From Fischerella sp. PCC 9431 (GTDB lineage Bacteria > Cyanobacteriota > Cyanobacteriia > Cyanobacteriales > Nostocaceae): a DNA stretch of 64,000 bases. The notes below the pieces were generated by a model. It saw nothing but the letters and a program-made list of their open reading frames with translations. It was not told the DNA's origin and did not search any database. Where the stretch lies: assembly GCF_000447295.1 (NCBI RefSeq), contig NZ_KE650771.1:4772509-4836508 (forward strand). Reading direction: 5' to 3'. Positions 8,205 to 17,369 of the stretch are shown here, piece after piece (the first letter of the stretch is position 1; the number at the start of each line of letters is the position of its first letter). The translations under genes and the position numbers were made by a program.

Positions 8205-9887
8205 TTAAAAAACCTCCAGTGAAAGTATAGTCTGGTCATCTTCTTGGATATAGTTGTCAGCCTGAATACGAGCTAACAATTTATTGAGAGATAATGGTTG
8301 AGTTTCTTGTTGCAAGAGTTGCCAAAGACCATCGAGATGTAGCATAGAACGATGATTTGGCTTGACACCATTGAGTGAATTTTCATCTGTATGACTCTTT
8401 TTTGTCACGGTGGCTTCAGTAATTCCATCGCTGGTAAACAGTAGGATATCTTTCGGAGCAAGAAGCAATTGACCAAAGTCGGCTTGCCATTTTGGTAAAA
8501 TTCCCAAGGGTATACTACGTATTTTTAGGTATTTGGGATTTTCTGTATCAGTACCGCCAGACCACAGCAGAGGATAGATGTGACCTGCATTAGCATAAAC
8601 GAGTTCTCTGGTAGTGGGGTTATATCGGGCTAAGATAAGAGTGATAAAGCAATTGCTACTAATTAAGTCATCACCTAAAGCTTTATTAAGATTTTGAATT
8701 ACTATGTTTGGCATGGCTGGTGTTTCTTGAGATAATTCACGGCGTAACACCGAGATTGCACTAGCCATAAACAAAGCAGCTGGAACGCCTTTTCCGGAAA
8801 CATCACCCACTGCTAACCATAAATCTCCTTTAGGATGGACAAACACTTCAAAAAAATCTCCGCCTACTTCACGGGCGGGGTGACAACAAGCCTGTACTTT
8901 TGCATCTTTGATCTCAGGTAAGCTTTGACGTAGTAGATTATTTTGAATTTGACGAGCAACCTCTAACTCAGCTCGGATCTGTTGTTGTTTTTCCTGAAGA
9001 CTTTGGTAGAGTTTTGCTTGAGAAAGGGCTAGAGCTGCTTGTTCAGCGACACCTGTAATTAGCAGAATATCTTCATCTGGCCAAGGGCGATCGCGACCTG
9101 ATTGATAGAGGACCACAACAGCAAGTAAATGTTGCTGATAGGTCAGTGGCACAGCTAATTGGTAACAAGGAGTACCATGATATGTGTATTGACTATGCTG
9201 ATAATGCTGAGTTTCGAGAACTTTTTCAATCAAAAGATTGGCATCAAAAGCTTCACACGAACAAGAAGTTTTAGAATCTAAATAGGAGAACTGATTTGCT
9301 GTCAAGCAATTGCTTTCTACTGGTTTAAGCAAGCAATAGCTAGTTTTAAAGGACTGACCAATCGTGACAACTATTTTCTCCAACATGCTGGAGTAGTCTA
9401 GAGACTCGCGAATTGCAGTGGTGACAGCATTAAATAATGACTCTCGTCGTAGGGCGCGGCGTAGTTCTTGAGTGCGCTTTTTGACTAAACGATAGGTATC
9501 TGCTGCTTGCTCGACAATGACTTTGAGTCGTTCAGGTTTCCAAGGTTTAGTAATATATTTGAAGACTTGACCAGAGTTAATAGCATCAACTAAATCTTCA
9601 ACGTCAGTAAAACCAGTCAGTAAGATGCGTATTGTATCAGGAAAACGCTCTACAGTCAAGCTCAAAAATTCAGTACCATTCATCTCTGGCATTCTTTGGT
9701 CAGAGATAATCACAGCCATTTCGCCTTCTTTGTCCAACATTTCCAGTGCTTTTAAGGCTTGATTTGCTCTGTAGACTTGAAAATCTCGCCTAAAAGTCCG
9801 GTAGAGTAGTTCTAAGTTATCTGGCTCATCATCTACCACCATCAATTTAAGTTTTTCAACATCTGTCCCAGTCATATTCGACTTCAC
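8205..9887 (-). CDS. receiver-GAF-SpoIIE (PP2C) phosphatase
   Basis: A 560-residue signalling protein. Residues about 13-135 are a response-regulator receiver (acid pocket VVDDE, phospho-acceptor D63 in ISDQRMP, K in YITKPWKPE). Residues about 150-290 look like a GAF sensor domain. A helical linker (residues 295-320) leads to a SpoIIE/RsbU-type phosphatase with the metal-binding motif REVGGDFFEVF and GDVSGKGVPAALFM. It would dephosphorylate a STAS-domain antagonist when its receiver is phosphorylated. It is co-transcribed with the downstream HATPase kinase, the opposing activity. Confidence 0.92.
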   Translation of the reverse strand: MKSNMTGTDVEKLKLMVVDDEPDNLELLYRTFRRDFQVYRANQALKALEMLDKEGEMAVIISDQRMPEMNGTEFLSLTVERFPDTIRILLTGFTDVEDLVDAINSGQVFKYITKPWKPERLKVIVEQAADTYRLVKKRTQELRRALRRESLFNAVTTAIRESLDYSSMLEKIVVTIGQSFKTSYCLLKPVESNCLTANQFSYLDSKTSCSCEAFDANLLIEKVLETQHYQHSQYTYHGTPCYQLAVPLTYQQHLLAVVVLYQSGRDRPWPDEDILLITGVAEQAALALSQAKLYQSLQEKQQQIRAELEVARQIQNNLLRQSLPEIKDAKVQACCHPAREVGGDFFEVFVHPKGDLWLAVGDVSGKGVPAALFMASAISVLRRELSQETPAMPNIVIQNLNKALGDDLISSNCFITLILARYNPTTRELVYANAGHIYPLLWSGGTDTENPKYLKIRSIPLGILPKWQADFGQLLLAPKDILLFTSDGITEATVTKKSHTDENSLNGVKPNHRSMLHLDGLWQLLQQETQPLSLNKLLARIQADNYIQEDDQTILSLEVF

Positions 9888-10444
9888 TATTCCAGATTTT
9901 TAATGGTGAGATAGCGTAATGGCATTTATTACACCTTATCGTCAAACAATTTTGGATTTTAGATGACTCTAGCTTGAAAGTAGATGTAGGGGAGCCAGTG
10001 CGGTGGAGACGGGTTTTCAAGGACTGGAGCCGGAGCCTGTATCCGGCTAAGAAAGTCCGTCGGCATAAGGCACTTGGCGGTGTAAGGTGTATAGAGGTTT
10101 AGAAGGAATCCTATTTTCATATCTGGCGGTGAAATTTTTTCATTGGGACTCCCTTGAAGCCGCTCATAGACGCCTTGCGGCTACCTTCGGTAGGCGTGTT
10201 AGCGACTTCTGCAAGTAGCCACTCCGTGTCTACCCGTTAGGGTAGGACGCTTATGGATTTTGGATTGACCCCCAGGACTTATCCGAGGGCTTGTACCCTG
10301 CTCGGAATTATTGGTCATTTGAATGCTAAAACAGACTTTATTCAAGATAAATCACTCATTTTTAACACATTTTTCTGAGAAGGAATTAGTACATTTACTT
10401 ATAGCAAATAGTAATTTCAAACTATTGCATACTTGTTTTTTGGC
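9888..10444. other. intergenic region with palindromic repeat fragments
   Basis: 557 bp with no supported gene. Besides the nested hairpin at 9994-10078 it holds the palindrome CTACCCGTTAGGGTAG (10230-10245) and fragments such as TAGACGCC...GCGGCTACC that resemble pieces in the next intergenic gap (11318-11375). It separates the 5' end of the SpoIIE gene from the 3' end of the NarL gene, so the SpoIIE promoter should lie in its left part. Confidence 0.5.
9994..10078. repeat. nested stem-loop, possible structured RNA or dispersed palindromic repeat
   Basis: Several complementary pairs nest without crossing: GCCAGTGC (9994-10001) with GCACTTGGC (10070-10078, one bulge), GGACT (10021-10025) with AGTCC (10054-10058), and AGCCGGA (10028-10034) with TCCGGCT (10042-10048). 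The result is one long hairpin of about 85 nt. I recall similar GGGGAGCCAGTGCGG-type sequences as dispersed repeats in Nostocales, so an intergenic repeat is as likely as a functional RNA. Confidence 0.4.
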
Positions 10445-11164
10445 TTATCCCACTAATCCAGAACGCAAAGCCCTAACCGCCGCTTGGGTACGGTCGTCTG
10501 CACAGAGTTTGTTTAAAATATTACGAACATGGGTTTTGACAGTTCCAACCGTGATGTAGAGCCTTTCTGCAATTACAGCATTACTACAACCTTCTACAAT
10601 TAGTTGTAATACCTCTAATTCTCTTTCTGTTAAGGTATAGGGGTCAATTAAATCCTCATCTGCGCTAGTAGTTGTTTCTGAATTTTGCATTGGGGGTTTA
10701 GTCTCTGCCGTCATTTCCATTTTTAGCGGATTTTGTTGTGCTTGTTGTAATACAATGCGTGCGATCGCTGGATCGATCCAAGCATTGCCATTGTAAGTGA
10801 CACGTACAGCTTCTGGTAAATTATCAAACTTAATATCTTTCATGCAATAGGAGTCTGCCCCGGCAGCAAAAGCTGCAAGCACCGCTTCCTTGTTATCACG
10901 TAATGTTAAAATTAATACTTTAACTCCTTCTTCTCCAGTAGCAAGTGCTTTAATTTCTCGCGTAAGTTCAATGCCATCTTTATCTGGTAAGCCAATGTCT
11001 ACAATTGCAATATCTGGGTGTAATGTTTTTAACAATCTGATGCCATCGGCAGCGTTAGCAGCTTCTCCCACAACTTCTATATCTTCCTTTTGCTGTAGTG
11101 CTATTTTGATGCCTACACGGGTAAGATCATGATCTTCTATCAATGCCACACGAATTTTATTCAT
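10445..11164 (-). CDS. NarL/FixJ-type response regulator
   Basis: A 239-residue two-domain regulator. The receiver has its acid pocket at E10, D11 and D13 (ALIEDHD), phospho-acceptor D56 (IAIVDIGLP) and a conserved Lys in YCMKDIKFD. A linker of about 45 residues leads to a LuxR-type HTH beginning LTERELEVLQLIVEG with the recognition helix near TVGTVKTHVRNIL. It would bind DNA after phosphorylation by a histidine kinase that is not encoded next to it. It sits just upstream of the SpoIIE/HATPase operon on the same strand, separated by a repeat-filled gap, so a shared pathway is possible but not shown. Confidence 0.92.
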   Translation of the reverse strand: MNKIRVALIEDHDLTRVGIKIALQQKEDIEVVGEAANAADGIRLLKTLHPDIAIVDIGLPDKDGIELTREIKALATGEEGVKVLILTLRDNKEAVLAAFAAGADSYCMKDIKFDNLPEAVRVTYNGNAWIDPAIARIVLQQAQQNPLKMEMTAETKPPMQNSETTTSADEDLIDPYTLTERELEVLQLIVEGCSNAVIAERLYITVGTVKTHVRNILNKLCADDRTQAAVRALRSGLVG

Positions 11165-11889
11165 AGTCGATTCTGCCCGTTACACTCTTAACTGTGTAAG
11201 ATTGAGTTTACTAAAAAGTTTTAGAAGATGGAGTGCAAACTACTTGCGAATTCTGAATTTGTAATTTGAATTGCTGAATTAGTTTGAGTTTAGCTGTCTT
11301 GAAAATAGGGTATAGGAGTGTGTAGACGCGTAGCGGCTACTTGCACGCCCATTGCTACCCGCCTACCCGTAAGGGTGGGTGTATGGGTGTAGGAAAAATC
11401 ATGTTTTTATGCACAGGTTGTGAGGTTTTCTCATGAATGGCTGACTTGAGGATACTGAGTACCTTCGTGCTGACGGGTCAAAAAATCTTGAACCACTAAG
11501 ACCCCTAGACACAAAGAATTTTCATCATTTCTGGTGTACAAAGTAAATGTTTACAATTACAAGGTGTACTAAATAATTGCATGTTAGAGAATAAAAATAA
11601 AACCCTCTCTATATTTTGCTTTGATGCTTAATGGTTTTAACTTTCATCTTGTGCTTTGAAATTTCATGGCACTGTCTTTTAAACTACTTTGTATTGAGTA
11701 ACACAATCTAAATTTGACCATGAAATAATTTAATTTGGCTGGCAACTATTCGTAGACAGAATGTGCCTAAAGTTTATTTGGTCAAAAGTTGTATTCTAAA
11801 ATACGCATTTTTCAGGAAATCTCTATTTACAAAAATTTGTTAAACTATCGTTCGATGGACATTGGTGTGAGGCTACTCAAGACTAGGCT
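11165..11889. other. intergenic region, AT-rich, with repeat fragment
   Basis: 725 bp between divergent genes (NarL regulator and WecG). At 11318-11375 there is a repeat fragment with TAGACGCGTAGCGGCTACTTG and the imperfect hairpin CCTACCCGTAAGGGTGGG, similar to the fragments at 10160-10250. The rest is AT-rich with no coding signal; both promoters should be here, but I cannot place them. Confidence 0.45.
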
Positions 11890-12648
11890 ATGTTTAAACC
11901 GCCTAAAGTGTTTTCGGTGTTGGGGCTACCAGTTCATATCATGACAGATTATCCAAGCTGGTTGCTAGAAAGCTTGCAACAAGGTATGGGAGCGCATGTA
12001 ATTACGCTCAATGCTGAAATGACCATGCAGGCTGAACAAAACAAATCTCTGGCTGAGGTGATTAAAACTGCTGAACTAGTCATTCCAGATGGAGCAGGAG
12101 TAGTTCTATTTTTGCGATGGTTACGTGGACAAAAAGTGCAACGGATTCCTGGAATCGAGCTAGCAGAGACACTGGTGCGAGAAATTGGAGAAAAACAAAG
12201 GGACGCAAAGCTATTTTTCTATGGTGGTGCGCCTGGAGTTGCTACAAAAGCCGCAGATTTTTGGCAGGGTAAAATACCAAGTTTGACAATAGCAGGAACA
12301 CATTCTGGATTCCATTCCCAAGCAGAAGAAGAACAACTACGACAAACTCTTGCTCAAGTCCAACCACAAGTTATTTTTGTTGGTTTGGGTGTACCACGTC
12401 AAGAGTTATGGATTGCTCAAAACCGCCATTTGTGTCCCCAAGCAATTTGGATCGGCGTCGGTGGAAGTTTCGATATTTGGTCAGGAACAAAAACTCGCGC
12501 TCCTGCTTGGTTGGGAAACAATCATTTAGAGTGGTTGTACCGACTATACAAAGAACCTTGGCGTTGGCGGCGGATGTTGGCTTTACCTAAATTTGCTCTA
12601 AAATCTTTAATTTATGGTTTGACTGTAAGAGAAGCGATCAGTCCGTAA
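11890..12648 (+). CDS. WecG/TagA/CpsF family glycosyltransferase
   Basis: A 252-residue GT26-family protein. Conserved blocks are seen in order: an N-terminal HIMTDYPSWLLESL region, TLNAEMTMQAEQN, the PDGAGVVLFLRW block, FFYGGAPGVATKAA, and VGLGVPRQELWIAQN, then VGGSFDIWSGTKTRAPAWL. Family members transfer N-acetylmannosamine or related sugars onto lipid-linked acceptors in cell-surface polysaccharide or teichoic acid synthesis. It probably works at the inner face of the membrane on exopolysaccharide; the actual sugar is unknown. It lies upstream of ftsE in the same direction, with a 200-bp gap. Confidence 0.9.
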   Translation: MFKPPKVFSVLGLPVHIMTDYPSWLLESLQQGMGAHVITLNAEMTMQAEQNKSLAEVIKTAELVIPDGAGVVLFLRWLRGQKVQRIPGIELAETLVREIGEKQRDAKLFFYGGAPGVATKAADFWQGKIPSLTIAGTHSGFHSQAEEEQLRQTLAQVQPQVIFVGLGVPRQELWIAQNRHLCPQAIWIGVGGSFDIWSGTKTRAPAWLGNNHLEWLYRLYKEPWRWRRMLALPKFALKSLIYGLTVREAISP

Positions 12649-12854
12649 TTTTTTAAGGATCGGGAATCGAGGATCGGGGATTAGGGATCGGGGTGCAGGG
12701 TACAGGGAGAATAACCAATGCGCTATTCCCCATGTCCTATGTCCCAATGACTAACCACAAGCTAAAAAATATAAATACAGATTATGAGATTCCTGGGTAT
12801 TACTTGGGAATCATTATTTTATGCATGTTTTGTTGTGGGTTTGAAGAAATAGGA

Positions 12855-13601
12855 ATGCCAACAGTATTATCACCGAAAGTGACGTCTGACAAATTTACTC
12901 ATGTTCAAGATAGTGATACTCAACAGCCAAATACTAAGCTGATAGTGCAATTGCGCTCAACTGCAAAAAGATATTTTAACGGTCATAACGCTCTGTTAGA
13001 TATGAATTTGGAAGTAAAACAGGGTGAATTTTTATTTATTACAGGTCCTAGTGGTTCTGGTAAGTCTACACTGTTGAAACTGCTGTATGGTGAAGAGTTA
13101 GCAACACAAGGAAAAGTAATAGTTGATGGGTGTGATGTAGCTTCTTTACGGGGCGATCGCTTATCGTTATTTAGACGCCGTATTGGGATTGTGTTTCAAG
13201 ACTACAAACTCATCCCTCAAAGAACCGTAGCAGAAAATGTCACTGTTGTCCTACAAGCACAAGGATATACCCGTAAAGAAATTCAACGGCGTCTAGAACC
13301 GACATTAAAGTTAGTTGGTTTGTTGAATAAAGCTGACTATTTTCCGGAACAATTGTCTGGAGGAGAACAACAACGAGTGAGTATTGCCAGAGCAATTATA
13401 GCAACCCCACCAATACTTTTAGCTGATGAACCAACTGGTAATCTTGATCCTGACAACTCCTGGCAAATAATAGAGATTTTTCAGAAATTAAATTCCTTTG
13501 GAGCAACAGTCATTGTTACTACTCATGATGAGCAACTAGTCCGCAGATGCAGCCATCGTGTGGTACAAGTCCGTAACGGTAGACTGCATCAAATTAGTTA
13601 A
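12855..13601 (+). CDS. ftsE: cell division ATP-binding protein FtsE
   Basis: A 248-residue ABC ATPase: Walker [10 protein letters not shown] (residues about 64-72), [19 protein letters not shown], signature [14 protein letters not shown], Walker [14 protein letters not shown] and VTTHDE. The YKLIPQRT and GNLDPDNSW features are those of FtsE, which partners the membrane protein FtsX to control peptidoglycan hydrolysis at the septum. The frame stays open upstream to 12693, but that extension runs through a low-complexity intergenic repeat. The ATG at 12855 ([13 protein letters not shown]) gives the normal cyanobacterial N-terminus. ftsX is not adjacent. Confidence 0.9.
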   Translation: MPTVLSPKVTSDKFTHVQDSDTQQPNTKLIVQLRSTAKRYFNGHNALLDMNLEVKQGEFLFITGPSGSGKSTLLKLLYGEELATQGKVIVDGCDVASLRGDRLSLFRRRIGIVFQDYKLIPQRTVAENVTVVLQAQGYTRKEIQRRLEPTLKLVGLLNKADYFPEQLSGGEQQRVSIARAIIATPPILLADEPTGNLDPDNSWQIIEIFQKLNSFGATVIVTTHDEQLVRRCSHRVVQVRNGRLHQIS

Positions 13602-13645
13602 TTGTTAATTGATAATTGACAATCCAAAATCTAAAATCGCTTGAG

Positions 13646-14413
13646 CTAACAAATGACCCGACTTTTAACTTTTGCTTTGGTAGGTATTTTCAGTGCTACA
13701 GGAGTAGATGAAAGCATTTGCGTTTGCTCCAAGATTTGCAAACTAGTAAAAGCTGCTTCTCGGATTGCTGCTTCTTCCTCATGACAAAGCAGGAGTCTTA
13801 AACATTGATCAACATTCTGTAACTCGGAAGCATCAATTCGGTTGTGAGTGATTAATTTTGTTAGCAGACGTATAGCGATTAAACGTTTGAGAGGTTCTTT
13901 TTCGGTGAGATTGTTTAATAAATCATCTAACTGGTTTTCATCTCGATTTCCGTAAAGGCTGACTATTTGCCATGTCGATAAAAATAATGTGAATAATGTT
14001 GCTGAACCTTGCAAAATTACGCCTGCGGCCAGCCAATGACTATTGGATTCTAACCAAATCACAGTGGCCATGTAAGTGCTGAAGCAAGCCATACCACCAC
14101 TAATTACAGCTAGAGCCAGCCTACGGTTCGGACTATTTAAAAATTTCTTAATTTCAGACCAGTGTAACTGCCAACGCCACGCTTGCATGGAATAAACAAA
14201 CATCATTGTCCCCATACCCGCACTACTGGCTAACAGCAGTTTCCAATTCCACAATAGCATCGCCACTACTATAGTCAGGAACCCAAGGACGCCTCCTGGT
14301 CCACGGAAACGTTCTAGAGGCAACTTTTTTGTGGCTCCCGACTTGAACTTTGGAAGCATCCAATCGAGGATCTGGTCAATTAATTGCTGCCAATAAGAGG
14401 AAGCCTGTGCCAC
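13646..14413 (-). CDS. membrane protein with C-terminal HEAT/armadillo-like helices, unknown
   Basis: A 255-residue protein with about four hydrophobic segments (GVLGFLTIVVAMLLW, LLLASSAGMGTMMFVYSM, LALAVISGGMACFSTYM, AAGVILQGSATLFTLFLS). A soluble helical C-terminal part resembles HEAT repeats (PLKRLIAIRLLTKLI; EAAIREAAFTSLQILEQ). I associate this architecture with a conserved cyanobacterial family of unknown function that may act in the thylakoid or plasma membrane. It converges with ftsE. The C-terminal tail is basic (KIPTKAKVKSRVIC). Confidence 0.75.
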   Translation of the reverse strand: MAQASSYWQQLIDQILDWMLPKFKSGATKKLPLERFRGPGGVLGFLTIVVAMLLWNWKLLLASSAGMGTMMFVYSMQAWRWQLHWSEIKKFLNSPNRRLALAVISGGMACFSTYMATVIWLESNSHWLAAGVILQGSATLFTLFLSTWQIVSLYGNRDENQLDDLLNNLTEKEPLKRLIAIRLLTKLITHNRIDASELQNVDQCLRLLLCHEEEAAIREAAFTSLQILEQTQMLSSTPVALKIPTKAKVKSRVIC

Positions 14414-14689
14414 GATATCTACCTACTTGATTATAAAAGGTTAATAAATAAGTAATAACCTCTACCAGAATACCTGAAGTAGAGATCTTGCCAGAGATTT
14501 TATCACTGACTTTTATACTCCCAGCAAAATACTGCTTGGTTAAGAGCCGGGAAAGAAATTTCGTACTTCAAGCTTAAATCCGTTGAATGTCGTTAACTGG
14601 CACATCCTCAACTTTACCATTAGTCAGGCAGTGGGCTTGGGAAGGTACTAAGTCTCGTTTTGATGGGTGTTGCGATCGCATAAAAGAAA

Positions 14690-14710
14690 AACCGCTCATC
14701 AAGAGCGGTT
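14690..14710 (-). terminator. rho-independent terminator of the secreted-protein gene
   Basis: AACCGCTC (14690-14697) and GAGCGGTT (14703-14710) form a perfect 8-bp stem with a 5-nt loop. On the minus strand it is followed directly by a T-rich run (TTTTTCTTTTA). It lies about 57 bases after the stop of the minus-strand gene at 14768. Confidence 0.85.
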
Positions 14711-14767
14711 AATTGTAAACGGCATTTAAAACTTGCACTAGTCAAGATATTCTTGCGTAACAAAAAG

Positions 14768-15253
14768 CTAGTTGTGATTAACGCCATTCGGCGAAATGTT
14801 GAAAGGATGACTGTACTCAAAGTTTTCAAACTTACAGCTAACCTCGTAACTTAGCAACTTTCCTGTTTCTGCATCAAAAAGATGATTTACCTCTGCATCT
14901 TGTTTACATCTCCCGCCTTCAGTGGGCAGTCCGTCAGCAAACGTAGCTGTTACTTCATAAACTTGTCGATTCGGATCAACAGAATTAATTGTATCCTCTT
15001 TAAACAGCGATCGCTTGCCATAAGGAGTTAAAACAGCCTTTACGTTTCTTGCTGTAGGCTTTAACTTGCGTGTAAAAAATTCTGCCCCTTTTAATTCGTT
15101 GATTGTTTTAGATGCATTGCCAGGATATCGAATGATGGGGGGCTTTAGTTCTTCCGGCGCATTTGGGTTGACTTGAGCAGGTAGCGCCGTAGCACCGCTA
15201 TTCCCCAATAGCACAAAAAAGCAAATAGAAAGAGTTAGTAGAAAAATTTTCAT
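14768..15253 (-). CDS. secreted protein of unknown function
   Basis: A 161-residue protein with a clear signal peptide: MKIFLLTLSICFFVLLGNSG, hydrophobic core, then ATALPAQ as a likely cleavage site. The mature part has two cysteines (GGRCKQDAEV and YEVSCKFE) about 37 residues apart that could form a disulfide, and ends SPNGVNHN. I do not recognise a domain. It is monocistronic, with its own terminator just downstream. Confidence 0.75.
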   Translation of the reverse strand: MKIFLLTLSICFFVLLGNSGATALPAQVNPNAPEELKPPIIRYPGNASKTINELKGAEFFTRKLKPTARNVKAVLTPYGKRSLFKEDTINSVDPNRQVYEVTATFADGLPTEGGRCKQDAEVNHLFDAETGKLLSYEVSCKFENFEYSHPFNISPNGVNHN

Positions 15254-15498
15254 GATTTAATTGGTAAAAGAAACACGATTTTGGCTAGCAGAGTAGTTTA
15301 CATCCCAACTGTTGTTGTAGAGTAGGGAAAATCTTTAGTAAATCCAGAAAAGTCAAAATCGCTAAATTGCTTCACACAATCTTTTGATTTGCCAATCTAC
15401 TAACGTCATTTGGTTGTGTAAAATACATCAATTACTGCTAATCTTGTGCTTGGTGTACATCAAAGTTTAGCCTCACGCACCAATTTTAAGAACAACAA

Positions 15499-16017
15499 AT
15501 GACAAAGGACATAGACACGCTAGCAGCTTTCCACAGGGTAGGACAAATAACAATTATTGGTTGCGGGAATCTTAACCGTAGTGATGATGGAGTGGGTGTG
15601 ATTATTGCTCAACACTTACAACAATATCTTGCTGAACATCCCCATCCTTATGTGCAAGTTTACGATTGCGGTACTGCTGGGATGGAAGTGATGTTTCAAG
15701 CAAGAGGCTGTAAACAGTTAATCATTATTGATGCAAGTACAACAGGTTCCGAACCGGGTGCTGTGTTTAAAGTTCCTGGAAAAGAACTAGAGAGGTTGCC
15801 GGAACCCAGTTATAATATGCATGATTTTCGTTGGGATAATGCTTTAGCCGCAGGTAGAAAAATCTTTCAGAATGATTTTCCCCAAGAGGTGATAGTTTAT
15901 TTAATTGAAGCGGCAAATCTTGATTTTGGTTGGGAGTTAAGTCCTGCTGTTAAAAATTCTGCTGACTTAGTTTTTGCAGAAATTAAAGCGATGATTCAGC
16001 AGGGAGTTAGTGCTTAG
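15499..16017 (+). CDS. hupW: hydrogenase maturation protease, probably HupW
   Basis: A 172-residue member of the HyaD/HybD/HupD endopeptidase family, which trims the C-terminus of the Ni-Fe hydrogenase large subunit after nickel insertion. Ni-sensing residues are visible in GCGNLNRSDDGVG, LIIIDAST and NMHDFRWD. Its closeness to the nif cluster and the family's role in N2-fixing cyanobacteria favour the uptake-hydrogenase protease HupW over the bidirectional-hydrogenase protease HoxW; this choice is inference. The annotated start at 15499 puts 16 residues before the first strand (ITIIGCGN), so a slightly shorter form is possible. Confidence 0.75.
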   Translation: MTKDIDTLAAFHRVGQITIIGCGNLNRSDDGVGVIIAQHLQQYLAEHPHPYVQVYDCGTAGMEVMFQARGCKQLIIIDASTTGSEPGAVFKVPGKELERLPEPSYNMHDFRWDNALAAGRKIFQNDFPQEVIVYLIEAANLDFGWELSPAVKNSADLVFAEIKAMIQQGVSA

Positions 16018-16063
16018 TGCTTGCTTTTTCAGCAATTCCCTATCCCTGATCCGTGATCCCCAA

Positions 16064-16432
16064 TTACGCCCGATCGCGATAGACTGCTAGCTCATCTACT
16101 CTCATTTCAAAAGGTAATCCCTGCTTTTTAGGCGGACAAACGCGGATTTTGGCGCTGCTGATAATGTCTCCTAAAATTGCTGCCATTGGTACAATTTGTT
16201 GAAGAACACGCCAGTTAGTAATTTGATCTGGACATTCAACAACTAAAGTCAAAGCGTTAGGGTGACTAAGAATGTACCAGCGACAACTAGATAATAGTTT
16301 TTGAATAGTGCGATCGCAAGAATTATAAAAATAACAACTAATAGAGTTTTCTAGTTGCTGGCGCAATATAATATCTGCTGAAGTTAACTGAATAGGGTGG
16401 GAATCATCCTTTGGTAAAAATTCCTTTTCCAT
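16064..16432 (-). CDS. conserved hypothetical cyanobacterial protein
   Basis: A protein of 122 residues from the ATG at 16432 (MEKEFLPKDDSHPIQLT), or 140 from an upstream start at 16486. A purine-rich AGAGAGAAGGAG stretch lies just before 16432, so I prefer that start. The middle (LLSSCRWYILSHPNALTLVVECPDQIT) looks like a beta-alpha fold, and the end reads PFEMRVDELAVYRDRA. I do not recognise the family. It converges on hupW. Confidence 0.6.
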   Translation of the reverse strand: MEKEFLPKDDSHPIQLTSADIILRQQLENSISCYFYNSCDRTIQKLLSSCRWYILSHPNALTLVVECPDQITNWRVLQQIVPMAAILGDIISSAKIRVCPPKKQGLPFEMRVDELAVYRDRA

Positions 16433-16486
16433 CTCCTTCTCTCTCAATAACTCTATAGAATTGACACTCAAAATTACTAAAAACAC

Positions 16487-17369
16487 AGATAGTTTTTAGT
16501 TCTGAAATCACAAATAACGGTTACATAGCAACCTCCAGTAATTACTACATAACTCAGAGTAAAATGATTAAGTTTAACGTGAGTTTGACAGATATAACTT
16601 TACTTGTTTGTTGTCAAACCTTTTTCATCTGACTATGAGATAATGTTTGAAAAGTCATATTGTAAATAGCAAATGTTGTAATCCCCCAAATTCACCTCTT
16701 TTAAGGGAGAATTTGATTATAGATTCTCCCCTTTTTTAGGGATTTAGGCGGGATTGCAAGTACTTAAAATTACAGCCAACCACTTTTCAAATAACCTCTG
16801 AGAGAGATAAAAAATCTATTTATGACATTGCTCTTCTCATTTTTTACGGGAGAATAGAAAAGTCATAGGTTTGTTGTACTGACGTTAAAATTAAAAATTA
16901 ATTTTAGGTTTCTGTCTGGATTGAAGCTGAAGCAGCAACTTTACTTAGATAATAGTTGTTTCCTATTTCAAAAGTAATAGCTCAAGCTTTTATTATTCCA
17001 GCTAGATTTATGATAAACAGAAAATATTAAAAAAAAGAATCAATTGATACTATTATTCTGTAAAATATCAATCTCTAATTTAATATCGATTATTGGAGAA
17101 AGTGATACTAGAAAATAATTCTCAACTTCTAAGTTATAGATGTGGACTGAGTGTAGTCTCTTGTTGGAACATATACCTAAACTTCTTCCTTGGATATAAT
17201 CATTACTTTGACATAAAACGCATAAAAAATCTCATCCCTTATCTCTAGCGATTTTCCCTCTGTTGAATCCTTAAATAAGGAGAGAAATGTCTGATAAGAA
17301 GAGGTGAGTTATAGTATAGGGCGCGTTAGACTGTGTTAACGCACCCTACACAATTTAATACTTACCGTA
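16487..17369. other. intergenic region with a palindromic repeat
   Basis: About 880 bp with no supported gene. At 16680-16756 lies a compound inverted repeat: AATCCC and GGGATT outside, AAGGGAGAAT and ATTCTCCCC inside. This is a common kind of dispersed palindrome in cyanobacteria. A second small inverted pair, TAGGGCGCGTTAGAC and GTTAACGCACCCTA (17318-17350), sits just downstream of the CBS-CP12 gene and may act as its terminator. Confidence 0.45.

Noticed and set aside
10323..10559. Plus-strand 78-residue frame
   Set aside because: Antisense to the 3' end of the NarL gene; composition not protein-like.
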